NCBI GenBank assembly: GCA_964443135.1
Contig: CAYUBQ010000007.1
Location: 1 to 64,000, forward strand
Length of the DNA: 64,000 bases
Reading direction: 5' to 3'
Origin: JAIPEI01 sp964443135
Lineage (GTDB): Bacteria > Desulfobacterota > DSM-4660 > Desulfatiglandales > HGW-15
Made by a program: the position numbers and the translations under genes. Positions 41,351 through 52,010 of this stretch are shown one piece after another. A model generated the notes under the pieces. That model did not search any database. It was not told where the DNA came from and worked only from the letters and a program-made list of their open reading frames with translations. How positions within the stretch are numbered: position 1 is the first letter of the stretch; the number at the start of each line of letters is the position of its first letter.

Positions 41351-41848
41351 ATGGCCGCCCGAAAAGAAACGCCGGTCCGAAAGACATCCAAGGCGATCAT
41401 CGATCTCCTGATCAGCATCCCGATCTTCGACACGCTGAAATCGGACGAGCTTCGGCTGGCGACCCGGTACATGAACCTCATGGACGTGGAGCCCCAGGAG
41501 ATCATCTTCAAGGAAGGGGACCAGGGGAACTACGTCTGCTTTGTCGTGGACGGCGCCCTGGAGGTGATCAAGGGCGTGGACACGGGGCACCAGGTCGCCA
41601 TCGCCACCCTCGGGAAAAACCGTTCCATCGGCGAGATGGCGGTGATCGACGACTTCCCGCGGTCCGCCACGGTCCGGGCGCAGAAGGCGAGCACCCTGCT
41701 CATCCTCACACGGGAGGGCTTCGACAAGATCCTGGAGGAGCATCCCCGAACCGGGGTCAAGATCCTCAAGGGGCTGGCGCGGCTCCTGAGCCAGAACCTG
41801 AGAAAGACCTCCAGCAGGCTGGCGGACTACATGCTCCCCGTCAGCTGA
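41351..41848 (+). CDS. Cyclic nucleotide-binding domain protein without DNA-binding domain
   Basis: A 165-residue cytoplasmic protein made of one CRP-type cNMP-binding fold (about 25-150). The phosphate-binding cassette reads NRSIGEMAVIDDFPRSATVRA, close to the FGE...RTATV consensus but with IGEM. It has no CRP HTH; the C-terminal helix is SQNLRKTSSRLADYMLPVS. The start ATG 41351 follows AAGGAGG. It may sense cAMP or cGMP, plausibly from the Fe-S cyclase at 1532-2440 (inference only). Convergent with the BON protein. Confidence 0.88.
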   Translation: MAARKETPVRKTSKAIIDLLISIPIFDTLKSDELRLATRYMNLMDVEPQEIIFKEGDQGNYVCFVVDGALEVIKGVDTGHQVAIATLGKNRSIGEMAVIDDFPRSATVRAQKASTLLILTREGFDKILEEHPRTGVKILKGLARLLSQNLRKTSSRLADYMLPVS

Positions 41849-41856
41849 AACCGCGG

Positions 41857-41947
41857 CAAGATCCGGGGACACCATACTCAACTCGAGGTGGAACGGCACA
41901 ATCCCGGGCGACCCCTCTCGAGTTGAGTAGGGTGTCCCCGGATCTTG
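41857..41947. repeat. 91-bp palindromic MITE/REP-like element
   Basis: Arms of 31 bp (41857-41887 and 41917-41947) are inverted with one mismatch around a 29-base loop. Each arm carries GATCCGGGGACACC and ACTCAACTCGAG. It sits between two convergent genes, 9 bp after one stop and 12 bp before the other, so it may also act as a bidirectional terminator. GGGGAC ends recall REP-type elements mobilised by Y1 transposases. Confidence 0.9.
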
Positions 41948-41958
41948 TCAGTAAGGCG

Positions 41959-43485
41959 CTAACCGCCTTCGACCGCCAGCCGGTTGTCCACCCAGACCGC
42001 GCCGCCTTCGTAGGCGTTTCGGGCGGCCGCGCCGTACTCGGACCAGGAGTCCACCTCCCCGGTCAGCTTCGCCCGGCCGTTGATCACGGTCACCTCGACG
42101 TCCTCTTCGTCCACGAACGGGCTCCACCAGAGCTCGTCCTCGATCTCCGCCCGGATCTCCGCGTCTCCGGCCCCGGGGCTGAGCGGCTCGGGGCGATACC
42201 AGCGGTAGTCCGACGGATCGAGATCGTCCAGGTAGGGGTCGCGGACGAAGGCGCTCAGGTCGTAGTCCACGGTGAGCCTGTTCTTCACCGTCCGGAGCCC
42301 CTCGATCCCGGAGATCACGTCCTCGGCCCGGGCCTTCTCGTAGTAGGAGTCCACGCTCCCGTACAGGGTCGCCGTGCCGCCGGTCACCTCCACCGAGATC
42401 TCGTAAGGCTCCAGGTAGGGGTCGCGGGAAACGGCGTCGCCCGCCTTCCGCTCCAGCACCTCCGGGTCGACCGGCCGGCTGGGGCGCACCCGCAACCGGT
42501 TCTTCACCCCCAGGACACCCACCGTGTTCCTGGCGTCCCCGGCCGCGGCCCGCTTCTCCTTCAGGTCGTTCACGATTCCCCTGAGGGTCACCACCCCGTC
42601 GTCGACTCGGGTGGTCACCCTGAGGCCGACCACGCGGGGGTCGTACAGAAGGGCGTCCTCCACGGCCTTTCGGACCTCCTCGTCCGACACCGCTACGTAC
42701 TTGTCCTTGCGAAGGTCCTCGTCCCGGGCCCAGAGCTTCACGTCGAGGTCCGAAGCGTCCACCGATTCGACGCCGGTCACGTGGGCGTCGATCATGGCGC
42801 GGCGCTTCTCCGCCGCGCTGCCTACGACCCCGGAGAGCCGAACGCGGCCGTCCTCCGCAGCCACCTCGATCAGGGCGTGGTCCACCAGCTCGTCCCAGCG
42901 CAGGGTCTCCCGGACCTCGGCCAGGATCTCGGCGTCGGGCCGCACCGCTCCGGCGTCCACGTCGATCTGGTTCTCGAGGCCCGTCACCCCTCGAACCCCT
43001 TTGGCCACGGTTCCTGCCAGCCTTTTCTCCCGCCAGGAGTCCGCGGTGCCGGTCAGGGTCACGACGCTGTCGTTCACGGCGACCCGGACCTCGTACGACT
43101 CCGTGGCCGAGTCGGTCAGCAGGGCGTCCTCCACGTCCCTGGCGATGTCCGTGTCCGATCGGGGCACCACGGGCTTCACATCGACCCGGTTCACCACCGC
43201 CCGCACGCCCCGGACCGTCTCCGCGACGCGCGTGGCCCGCTCCCTGGCGAGGATGTTGTCCACGGTGCCGGTCAGGCTGACGATGCCCTGGTTCACGGCC
43301 ACGTCGAGGTTGTTCAGGCTCACCCCCGGGTCCATGATCAGCTCTTTTTCCACGGCCTCCATGATGTTTGCGTCGGTGAGCTCCCTCACCGCGGCCCGGG
43401 CCTCGTCCCCCGCAAAGGGGGGCGCAGCGAGGGCCAGAACCAGCAGCAGGGCCGCAGCCATGCCTTGATGTCTCGAGGATCCCAT
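41959..43485 (-). CDS. Periplasmic protein with six BON domains
   Basis: A 508-residue exported protein: signal peptide about 1-31 (MAAALLLVLALAAPPFAGDEARA), then six consecutive BON domains of 65-75 residues. Starts are recognisable by DA(N/E)I-(A/E)-V-EAL-like helices at roughly 40, 110, 185, 265, 340 and 430, each followed by a beta V-V-L-G-V-D/S strand (IVSLTGTVDN, VVTLTGTADS, RVRLSGVVGS, VVTLRGIVND, TATLYGSVDS, RAKLTGEVDS). BON proteins (OsmY type) bind membrane lipids or act as chaperones under osmotic and envelope stress. Six domains are many for this family. GGAGG precedes the ATG. Confidence 0.92.
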   Translation of the reverse strand: MGSSRHQGMAAALLLVLALAAPPFAGDEARAAVRELTDANIMEAVEKELIMDPGVSLNNLDVAVNQGIVSLTGTVDNILARERATRVAETVRGVRAVVNRVDVKPVVPRSDTDIARDVEDALLTDSATESYEVRVAVNDSVVTLTGTADSWREKRLAGTVAKGVRGVTGLENQIDVDAGAVRPDAEILAEVRETLRWDELVDHALIEVAAEDGRVRLSGVVGSAAEKRRAMIDAHVTGVESVDASDLDVKLWARDEDLRKDKYVAVSDEEVRKAVEDALLYDPRVVGLRVTTRVDDGVVTLRGIVNDLKEKRAAAGDARNTVGVLGVKNRLRVRPSRPVDPEVLERKAGDAVSRDPYLEPYEISVEVTGGTATLYGSVDSYYEKARAEDVISGIEGLRTVKNRLTVDYDLSAFVRDPYLDDLDPSDYRWYRPEPLSPGAGDAEIRAEIEDELWWSPFVDEEDVEVTVINGRAKLTGEVDSWSEYGAAARNAYEGGAVWVDNRLAVEGG

Positions 43486-43619
43486 GTCGTACCTCCTTCC
43501 TATTTTTCTCTCTTCCCGGCAACGGCCCTTCCCCCGCGATCCCTAAGACGGCATCGGGGATTCAGAGCCCGGTAATGAATCATTTCCCGGAATCTTACCC
43601 GGCTCGAGCGCGACGCGAC

Positions 43620-43691
43620 AATGGGGTGCAGCCTGTAATGGCGCGTTCATCGCCTGCCCTCCCCGGCGCGAAATACAGGCTTCACCCCATT
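43620..43691. repeat. 72-bp palindromic element
   Basis: AATGGGGTGCAGCCTGTA at 43620-43637 is inverted at 43674-43691 with one mismatch. The ends share AATGGGG with the longer element at 48308-48516. It lies upstream of the BON gene (minus) and of the 72-residue gene (plus). Confidence 0.75.
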
Positions 43692-43751
43692 CCGGCTTTC
43701 CCATGGAGTTGGTAGGATCCGATGACAAAACCGCAAAGAAAGGAGAACGCG

Positions 43752-43970
43752 ATGGCCCGGCGCGGACAGGTGGACATGGAGAGGCTCTGGGAGCTCTCCC
43801 AGAAGGGGTACACGGCGGACCGGCTCATGAACGAGCTCGACATGAAGGATCGGGCCCAGCTGAAAAACGCCCTGGAGGAGCTGCTGCGCGAAAAGGGCGA
43901 GAACGACGTGCTGCGGGGGCTCATCGGCCAGGCCTCCCTGGACGAGTCACAGCACATGGACGGTCTGTAG
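43752..43970 (+). CDS. Small helical hypothetical protein
   Basis: A 72-residue charged protein. A strong AAAGGAG site is placed correctly for ATG 43752; ATG 43722 would add ten residues and bury that site. The predicted fold is helical, with ERLWELSQKGYTADRLMNELDMKDRAQLKNALEELLREKGE. The first part resembles a short HTH-like or ribbon-helix segment, but no family is recognised. It converges with the AI-2E permease. Confidence 0.7.
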   Translation: MARRGQVDMERLWELSQKGYTADRLMNELDMKDRAQLKNALEELLREKGENDVLRGLIGQASLDESQHMDGL

Positions 43971-43995
43971 GATCCGGTGATCCCGACTCCGGACC

Positions 43996-45105
43996 TCACG
44001 AGGAGCGGGGATTGCCCGACGGCCGGTACTCCTCCTGATAGAGGTCCAGCATGACCCTCGCAAACCCCATGATCAGGGGGCCGTAGAGGAGTCCCATGAG
44101 GCCGTACCAGTGCACGGCCCCGACGATTCCGAGAAAGAGGTAGAAGGGAGACATGGTCCCTTCCCCCCGCATCAGGTAGGGGCGCACGAAGTTGTCGATG
44201 GACCCTACCAGCAGGGCGTTCCACAGGGCCAGGAACAGGGCGGACCTCCACTGCCCGGACAGGGCCAGGTAGGCGGAGGCCGGCAGCCAGATCAGGGCGG
44301 ACCCCACCACCGGGATGAACGAGGAGAACCCGAGCAGGGTGCCCCAGAAAAGCGCGGGGATCCCCACCAGGAAGAAGCCCACCCCACCGGCGAGGCCCTG
44401 GAGCAGGGCCGTGACAAAGCTCCCCAGGAGCGCGGTTCGCGCGACCGCCCGGACCTTCCGGATGATCCGGTCGTTCTGCTCGTCCCTCAGGGGCGACAGC
44501 AGCTTGACGGCGCCCAGCATCCGCTCGCCGTCCCGGACCACGAAGAAGAGCACGAAGACCATGACCATGAAGTGAAAGCCCAGAGACACTGCGTCCCTGA
44601 GCAGGGATGCACCCCGGCTCAGGACCTCCTGGCCGAACCCCTTGGTCCACTGGAGCAGGTGCCCGCCCAGGTCCAGGCCGGACAGCAGCTCCACGCCGAG
44701 CCTCTCGTGGAGCCACTCCCGCACGGCGCCCCCCTGGGCCGCTCCCAAAATGGCCTCCATCCGCCCCTCACCGACCCACCGGTTGATCTGGTTCACAACG
44801 CCCACGCCCTGGTTCACCAGGGCGGAGAAGAAGTAGAGAGCGGGAATCAGGATGAGCACGGTGATGACGGCGACGCCCAGCAGGGAGGCCGGGGTCTCCT
44901 TCCCCTTGAAGGCGCGAACCAGCCGGACCTTGAACGGGTGGAAGGCGGAACCCAGGACCACCGCCAGGATGATGGTGTGGAGGAACGGGTCGAGCACCCG
45001 GTAGGCGAGGTACAGGGAGAACAGAAGGAGGGCCAGGAACAGTCCCCGGCCCTCCTCGAGCCACCGGTCGATCCGGTCTTCCGATTCCGTCTCGTTCCGT
45101 GTCAT
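43996..45105 (-). CDS. AI-2E family transporter (PerM/YdiK-like permease)
   Basis: A 369-residue polytopic membrane protein with about eight TM helices. Family marks: FLALLLFSLYLAYRVLDPFLHTIILAVVLG near the N-terminus, VMVFVLFFVVRDGERM in the middle, GIPALFWGTLLGFSSFIPVVGSALIWLPA, and the C-terminal FLGIVGAVHWYGLMGLLYGPLIMG. Family members export AI-2 in E. coli (TqsA) or exchange ions, so the substrate here is open. Start ATG 45105 (MTRNETESED) is preferred over the basic upstream extension. An intact paralogue of the frameshifted gene at 29872-30933. Next upstream gene is the P-type ATPase, 70 bp away. Confidence 0.88.
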   Translation of the reverse strand: MTRNETESEDRIDRWLEEGRGLFLALLLFSLYLAYRVLDPFLHTIILAVVLGSAFHPFKVRLVRAFKGKETPASLLGVAVITVLILIPALYFFSALVNQGVGVVNQINRWVGEGRMEAILGAAQGGAVREWLHERLGVELLSGLDLGGHLLQWTKGFGQEVLSRGASLLRDAVSLGFHFMVMVFVLFFVVRDGERMLGAVKLLSPLRDEQNDRIIRKVRAVARTALLGSFVTALLQGLAGGVGFFLVGIPALFWGTLLGFSSFIPVVGSALIWLPASAYLALSGQWRSALFLALWNALLVGSIDNFVRPYLMRGEGTMSPFYLFLGIVGAVHWYGLMGLLYGPLIMGFARVMLDLYQEEYRPSGNPRSS

Positions 45106-45175
45106 GCCGATGGCTCCGGCCCCTTTTTCCTCCGGCGGTCGACTCGCCTCCCGTCCCGTTCCCCGGGGACGCGGG

Positions 45176-47860
45176 CTACCGGGACGCCCGGCCCTTCTGG
45201 AGCTGAAGGATCGCAAGCGGCACCAGGCTCATTCCGAGAATCAGGACCCAGGATTCCGCGTCCGGCGCCTCCAGTCCGAGCACCAGGGAGAGCCCGGGAA
45301 GGTAAGCGCCGGCCAGCAGCAGGAGCGAGCAGAGCACCAGCGCGCCCCAGACGAACGGGTTCCGCACCACGTCGTTCTTCAGCACGTGGGTCCCTTTCTC
45401 CCGCATGTTGAAGATGTGCCACAGCCTCGCAAAGGCCAGGGTCAGGAAGGAGACGGTGACCGCCCCGGCCCGGTCCGCTTCCAGCCAGTGAAAGGAGAGG
45501 GCGAACGCGCCCAGGACCGCCGCTGCCAGCAAGACGGACGAGGCCACGATGTAGGCCCAGTGCCTGCGGGCCAGTACGGCCTCCTTGGGATCCCTCGGGG
45601 GACGCTCCATCAGGGATGGGTCCCCCGCGCCCATGCCCAGCGCCAGGGCCGGGAAGACGTCTCCGATCAGGTTGAGGTAGAGGATCTGAAGCGGGAGCAG
45701 CGGCAGGGGCGCCCCGGCCAGGAGGGCCGCGGTCACGATCATGATCTCGCTCACGTTTCCGCTCAGCAGGTAGAGGATGAACTTGCGGATGTTGTGAAAG
45801 ATCGCCCTTCCCTGCTCGACCGCCGCCACGATGGAGTAGAAGGCGTCGTCCTTCAGCACCATGTCCGCGGCCTGTCGCGCCACCTGGGTCCCCCGCATTC
45901 CCATGGCGACTCCGATGTCCGCCTTCTTCAGGGCCGGGGCGTCGTTGACCCCGTCGCCGGTCATGGCCACCACCTCCCCGGCCTCCTGGTGGATGGTGAC
46001 GAGATCCAGCTTCTGCCGCGGGCTCACCCGGGCCAACACGGGGGCGCGCAGCACCCGGTCGCGGTTCGCGGTCCCGCCCCCCTTTCCGATCTCCTCGCCG
46101 CGTACGACCTCCAACCCCTCTTCGTCGGCCAGCTCCAGGGCGAGGGCGATGCTCCTCGCCGTCATGGGCTGGTCACCCGTGACCATGACCACCCGCATCC
46201 CGGCCCGGTGGCAGGCCGCGACGGCTTCCCGGACCCCTTCCCGCGGCGGGTCCATGAGCCCATACAGCCCCTGGAAGGTCAACCCCTCGTACGGCCCCGT
46301 CTCCGGGTCCTCCACCTCCTTCACCGCGCCGGCGAGGACCCGAAGGCCGTCCTCCCCCGCCAGGTCCCGGTTTTGCTCCTCCCAGCGCCGAAGCGACGCC
46401 TCGTCCATCTCCACCGTTCCTTCGGGCGTGCGAATCCTCGAGCACGCCTCGAGGACCGCCTCGGGCGCCCCCTTGACCGACACCCGGTAGCGGCCGTCCC
46501 CGAGGGCGTTGTAAACGGCCATCATGCGGACCGATCGATCGAAGGGCACCTCCCGCTCCAGGGGCATGGACTCCAGCAGGTCGTCCCGCGCCACGCCCGC
46601 CTCCCCGGCCGCCGACACCAGGGCCGTCTCCAGCGGGTCCCCCTTGCGCGAACCCGCGTGCCCGGAGGCCTCGATGCAGAGGGCGCCCGTCTCCAGGAGG
46701 CCGCGCAGGAGCTCGCCGCCCTCCTCGGAAGCCGGGGGTGTCTCTCCTTCCCCGAGGTCCAGCTCGCGCACCGACTCGGAGCCGCCGCCCGGGAAGGCGA
46801 CCCGCCGCAGGCTCAGGCGGTTCTCCGTGAGGGTGCCCGTCTTGTCCGTGCAGATGACCGTGGTGGAGCCCAGGGTCTCCACCGCGGAGAGGCGGTTGAT
46901 CAGGGCGTTTCTTCCGGCCATGCGCCACATGCCACGCGCCAGGGCGATGGTGGCCACGATGGGAAGCCCCTCCGGGATGGCGGCCACGGCCAGGGCGATG
47001 GCGGTCTCGACGATCAGGAGGAGGTCCTTGCCCACCAGGATCCCGCTCAGGGCCACCACCGCCGTGAGCGCCAGGGTCACCCACACCAGCCGCCGGCCGA
47101 GACGGTCGAGACGCTTCTCGAGGGGGGTCTCCTCCTCCTCGGCCCCCTCGGCCATGGCGGCGATCCGGCCGAGCTCGGTCCCCATGCCCGTGGCCGTGAC
47201 GACCCCCGTGCCCGAGCCGCCGGTCACCGCGCTCCCGCGGAACAGCATGTTGAACCGCTCGGAGAGGGCCGCCTCCGCTTCGATCGCTTCGATCTGCTTG
47301 GGCACGCCTTCGGACTCTCCGGTCATGGAGGACTCGTCCGCCTTGAGGCCGGAGGCGTCCAGCAGGCGAAGGTCGGCCGGTACCATGTCCCCGGCCTCCA
47401 CGAAGACGAGGTCGCCCGGGACCAGGTTCTCGGAGTCGATCTCCCGCGTCCGGCCGTCCCGGAGGGTCCGGACCCGGGTGTGCCCCAGCTTTTCCAGGGC
47501 CTCCATGGAACGGACCGCACGCCACTCGGTGAAGAAGCCGATCCCCGCGTTCAGGACCACGGCGATCAGGATGGACACGCCCTCCAGCCACCGCCCGAAG
47601 GTGAAGGAAAGGACGGCCGCCGCTCCCAGGAGCAGGATGATCAGGTTCTTGAACTGATCCAGGAGAATGGCCCAGACGGACCGCTCGCGGGAGGCGTGGA
47701 GGCTGTTGGGCCCGTAACGGTCCAGCCGCGACGCGGCCTCGGATGCGTCCAGGCCCTGATTCCTGGACACGGAAAGGCCCCGGAGCGTCTCCTCGACGTC
47801 GAGGGCCCACGGCTGCGCGACATCCTGTCGGTCACTCGGGGCGGGATCTCTGCTCTTCAT
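45176..47860 (-). CDS. P2-type cation-transporting ATPase (Ca2+/Mg2+/Na+-like)
   Basis: An 894-residue P-type pump with the expected order: N-terminal cation ATPase domain (PWALDVEETLRGLSVSRNQGLDASEAASRL), TM pairs, actuator domain with TGESEGVPK, phosphorylation site CTDKTGTLTEN (about 337), nucleotide-binding domain, MVTGDQPMTA and the hinge MTGDGVNDAPALKKADIGVAMG. A six-helix C-terminal region follows. TM4 has ALAVAAIPEGLPIV, the PEGLP form typical of P2A/P2B calcium pumps. Transport of calcium is the best guess; no metal-binding N-terminal Cys motif, so not a heavy-metal P1B pump. The RBS GGAAGGTGG precedes ATG 47860. Confidence 0.93.
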   Translation of the reverse strand: MKSRDPAPSDRQDVAQPWALDVEETLRGLSVSRNQGLDASEAASRLDRYGPNSLHASRERSVWAILLDQFKNLIILLLGAAAVLSFTFGRWLEGVSILIAVVLNAGIGFFTEWRAVRSMEALEKLGHTRVRTLRDGRTREIDSENLVPGDLVFVEAGDMVPADLRLLDASGLKADESSMTGESEGVPKQIEAIEAEAALSERFNMLFRGSAVTGGSGTGVVTATGMGTELGRIAAMAEGAEEEETPLEKRLDRLGRRLVWVTLALTAVVALSGILVGKDLLLIVETAIALAVAAIPEGLPIVATIALARGMWRMAGRNALINRLSAVETLGSTTVICTDKTGTLTENRLSLRRVAFPGGGSESVRELDLGEGETPPASEEGGELLRGLLETGALCIEASGHAGSRKGDPLETALVSAAGEAGVARDDLLESMPLEREVPFDRSVRMMAVYNALGDGRYRVSVKGAPEAVLEACSRIRTPEGTVEMDEASLRRWEEQNRDLAGEDGLRVLAGAVKEVEDPETGPYEGLTFQGLYGLMDPPREGVREAVAACHRAGMRVVMVTGDQPMTARSIALALELADEEGLEVVRGEEIGKGGGTANRDRVLRAPVLARVSPRQKLDLVTIHQEAGEVVAMTGDGVNDAPALKKADIGVAMGMRGTQVARQAADMVLKDDAFYSIVAAVEQGRAIFHNIRKFILYLLSGNVSEIMIVTAALLAGAPLPLLPLQILYLNLIGDVFPALALGMGAGDPSLMERPPRDPKEAVLARRHWAYIVASSVLLAAAVLGAFALSFHWLEADRAGAVTVSFLTLAFARLWHIFNMREKGTHVLKNDVVRNPFVWGALVLCSLLLLAGAYLPGLSLVLGLEAPDAESWVLILGMSLVPLAILQLQKGRASR

Positions 47861-47911
47861 CCACCTTCCATTCTCCGGGGGGGGCGTTATGCGGGAGGTC
47901 GAGGCAACCTG

Positions 47912-48121
47912 TCATCGGGACGGCCCGGGGCCTCCGGTCTTCTTCTCCCGGCTCCCCTTGACGAGGAAGTAGATCCCCGCCCCGATGGCCGGTATGCCGA
48001 GAATCACGCCGACGACCGGAATGACCGAGAAGTTGAGGAGAAACAGCACGAGCCCCAGAATGATCAACAGAAGACCGATGAGCACCGGGGACCTTGCGGA
48101 CAGCTTCGCTTCCTTCATCAT
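47912..48121 (-). CDS. Small two-helix membrane protein
   Basis: A 69-residue protein with two hydrophobic helices (about 13-30 and 35-53) and a basic Lys/Arg/Gly tail. A near-perfect AAAGGAGG site precedes ATG 48121. It lies 51 bp upstream of the P-type ATPase on the same strand and might be a small accessory of that pump, or belong to the DUF-type two-TM families. No specific family recognised. Confidence 0.75.
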   Translation of the reverse strand: MMKEAKLSARSPVLIGLLLIILGLVLFLLNFSVIPVVGVILGIPAIGAGIYFLVKGSREKKTGGPGPSR

Positions 48122-48140
48122 GAATCCTCCTTTTGTGAAT

Positions 48141-48240
48141 GACGGATTCGCAAAGACCTGCTCACCCGCGGCGGGCAACGCGAGCACCGACGGGGACGCC
48201 CGCGGCTGATCTCGAAATTTCAGGCGTTTTCCGGATCCAT
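48141..48240 (+). repeat. Dispersed ~110-bp repeat, diverged copy R4
   Basis: GACGGATTCGCAAAGACC, GCTCACCCGC, CTGATCTCGAAATTTCAGGC and TTTTCCGGATCCATC align in order to the unit seen at 31008-31112 and (reversed) at 10651-10761. The centre has changed to a GC-rich hairpin (GCGGGC / GCCCGC). It lies just upstream of the small membrane protein gene. Confidence 0.6.
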
Positions 48241-48307
48241 CGTGAATCGAAGTGGAAAGGGTTCTGCGCTCTCCCTCTCCCCGCGATATTACATGCGCAC
48301 CGGGGGA

Positions 48308-48516
48308 CCGGCAATGGGGCGAATCCTGTATTGGGACGGCTCGGTCGCTCCTTTCGCGCATCGTCTCTCCCGCATTCCGGTCGACGGCGGGACCGTCCCC
48401 CCTCACACCCGGGAGGGAACAGGGACCCGGGAACGTCTCCCGGTGGTCACGCTGCGCTCGAAAGGGCGCTTCCATGCAAGATGCAGGAAAAAATACCGGA
48501 ATGACCCCATTCACGG
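48308..48516. repeat. 209-bp element with 25-bp inverted ends
   Basis: CCGGCAATGGGGCGAATCCTG with following TATT at 48308-48332 is imperfectly inverted at 48492-48516 (AATACCGGAATGACCCCATT with CACGG). About 17 of 25 positions match. The AATGGGG ends resemble the 72-bp element at 43620-43691. No ORF of note inside. Together with R4 this fills the 530-bp gap before glgM. Confidence 0.6.
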
Positions 48517-48651
48517 AGCGGGGTCCGGTGTGTAGGCTTGACCGGAGACGAAGTATCGTATCGTAGTGATCCACGAAGGAGGCGGGAACCGTGGGGAATC
48601 CAAGCGGGAGAGAGCCCGGAGGCCCGGCCCCGGACGATGGTTCGCCGGGAT

Positions 48652-49902
48652 TCAGGCCCGCCGGAACCGGTCGGCGACGCGGCGGTAGAAGGCGAGGGTC
48701 CGGCCGGCCACGGCGGGCCAGCTGAAGCGGTCTTCCACCCTCCGGCGGGCCTTCCGGCCCATGGCCGAACCAAGCTCGGGCCGACCCAGGAGGCGATCCA
48801 CCGCCTCGGCCAGATCGCGGGCGAACCGCTCCGGGTCTCTCGGTTCGGGATTCGAAGGACCTGCGGGCTCGAAGGGCACGAGGAGTCCGGTCTCCTGGTG
48901 GACCACGGCGTCGGGGATGCCCCCGACCGAGGAGGCCACCACCGGCGTGCCGCAGGCCATGGCCTCCAGGTTGATGATGCCGAAGGGCTCGTAGACCGAG
49001 GGGCAGACGAAGACGGCCGCGTGGCTGTAGAGCACCGGGAGGTCCTCCGGCGATATGCTCTTCTCCTCCCAGATCACCCGGTGGGGGGAGTTCCGGCGGA
49101 GGTCTTCGACCCGCCCGGCCGTCTCCAGCCGGACGTCCTCGGTGTCGGGGGCGTTCGCGCACAGCACCACCTGGACGGGGTTCCGAAGGTGAGAGGCCAT
49201 CCGGAGGAAGTGGGAAATGCCCTTCTGCCGCGTCATGCGGGCGACGAAAAGCACGTACGGCCGGGCCGGATCGATCCCGTGCGCCTCGAGCACGTCCGGC
49301 GCGGTCCGGGGCCGGAAATGCCGGTGATCCACGCCGTTGGGCACGACCTCGATCCGGTCCTCCGGGACGCCGTAGAGCCGCTGCACGTCCACGCGCATGG
49401 CGTTGGACACCGCGATCACCCCGTCCGCCTCGCCGTAGCCGGTGCGCTCGATCCAGCAGGAGGCGCGGTAGCCCCGGCCGAGCTGCTCCTCCTTCCAGGG
49501 GCGGTGGGGCTCCAGGGAGTGGGTGGTCAGGACCAGGGGCGCGGAGAGCATGGGTCTGAGGAGGCAACCGGCCAGGTGGGTGTACCAGGTGTGGGCGTGG
49601 AGCACGTCCGTCTCGTCCGGGACCCCGGCCATGGCGGCCACATGGCCGAGGGTGTCCACCAGCTTCCCCACCCCGTCCCCGGCGGCGGGCGGAGCGCAGC
49701 AGGAGGAGACGCCGGCGACCTCGAGGTTCGCGTTCCGTCCCCTCTGGTCCCCGAAACAGAGAACGCGCACCCGGTGGGCGCCCTCCTCCAGGCCGGCGAG
49801 CGCGTCCGCCAGGTGGGAAACGTGGACCCCGGCGCCCCCGTAGACGCGGGGAGGATACTCCTTGGTGAGCAGGGTGATGTTCAAGACGGGCCTTTCCCTC
49901 AC
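48652..49902 (-). CDS. glgM: GT4 maltose-1-phosphate synthase (GlgM), glycogen synthase-like
   Basis: A 416-residue GT-B glycosyltransferase. It starts LTKEYPPRVYGGAGVHVSHLADAL and has HAHTWYTHLAG, TTHSLEPHRPWKEEQLGRGY, NGVDHRHF, VARMTRQKGI, the EX7E catalytic acidic pair in YEPFGIINLEA and a final SW-A-YR tail. This is the GT4 pattern of mycobacterial GlgM (Rv1212c type), which joins ADP-glucose and glucose-1-phosphate into alpha-maltose-1-phosphate, the GlgE donor; it is not the GT5 GlgA pattern. Starts are GTG 49902 or TTG 49884 (LNITLLTKEYPP, with GAGGGAAAGG upstream); the latter fits homologues better. It is divergent from glgE across about 100 bp. Confidence 0.88.
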   Translation of the reverse strand: MRERPVLNITLLTKEYPPRVYGGAGVHVSHLADALAGLEEGAHRVRVLCFGDQRGRNANLEVAGVSSCCAPPAAGDGVGKLVDTLGHVAAMAGVPDETDVLHAHTWYTHLAGCLLRPMLSAPLVLTTHSLEPHRPWKEEQLGRGYRASCWIERTGYGEADGVIAVSNAMRVDVQRLYGVPEDRIEVVPNGVDHRHFRPRTAPDVLEAHGIDPARPYVLFVARMTRQKGISHFLRMASHLRNPVQVVLCANAPDTEDVRLETAGRVEDLRRNSPHRVIWEEKSISPEDLPVLYSHAAVFVCPSVYEPFGIINLEAMACGTPVVASSVGGIPDAVVHQETGLLVPFEPAGPSNPEPRDPERFARDLAEAVDRLLGRPELGSAMGRKARRRVEDRFSWPAVAGRTLAFYRRVADRFRRA

Positions 49903-50003
49903 CCTTCGTCCTTGACTTAGAGGACCGGGTGAGGGCCACTGTATAACGTGAACCGCCGTTGTTTGTCCAGGGAAGGCGGGCGACGGGAGAAAGGAAGAGC
50001 GGC

Positions 50004-51995
<1,992 letters not shown>

Positions 51996-52010
51996 CGGTG
52001 GGAGCACGGC

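Noticed and set aside
48652..49902. Classical GT5 GlgA glycogen synthase
   Set aside because: The motif set and length match GT4 GlgM (KEYPPRVYGGAG), and the glgE neighbour supports maltose-1-phosphate synthesis.
49909..49945. Sigma-70 promoter TTGACT ... TATAAC for glgE
   Set aside because: The spacing is about 24 bp, far from the 16-18 bp optimum.
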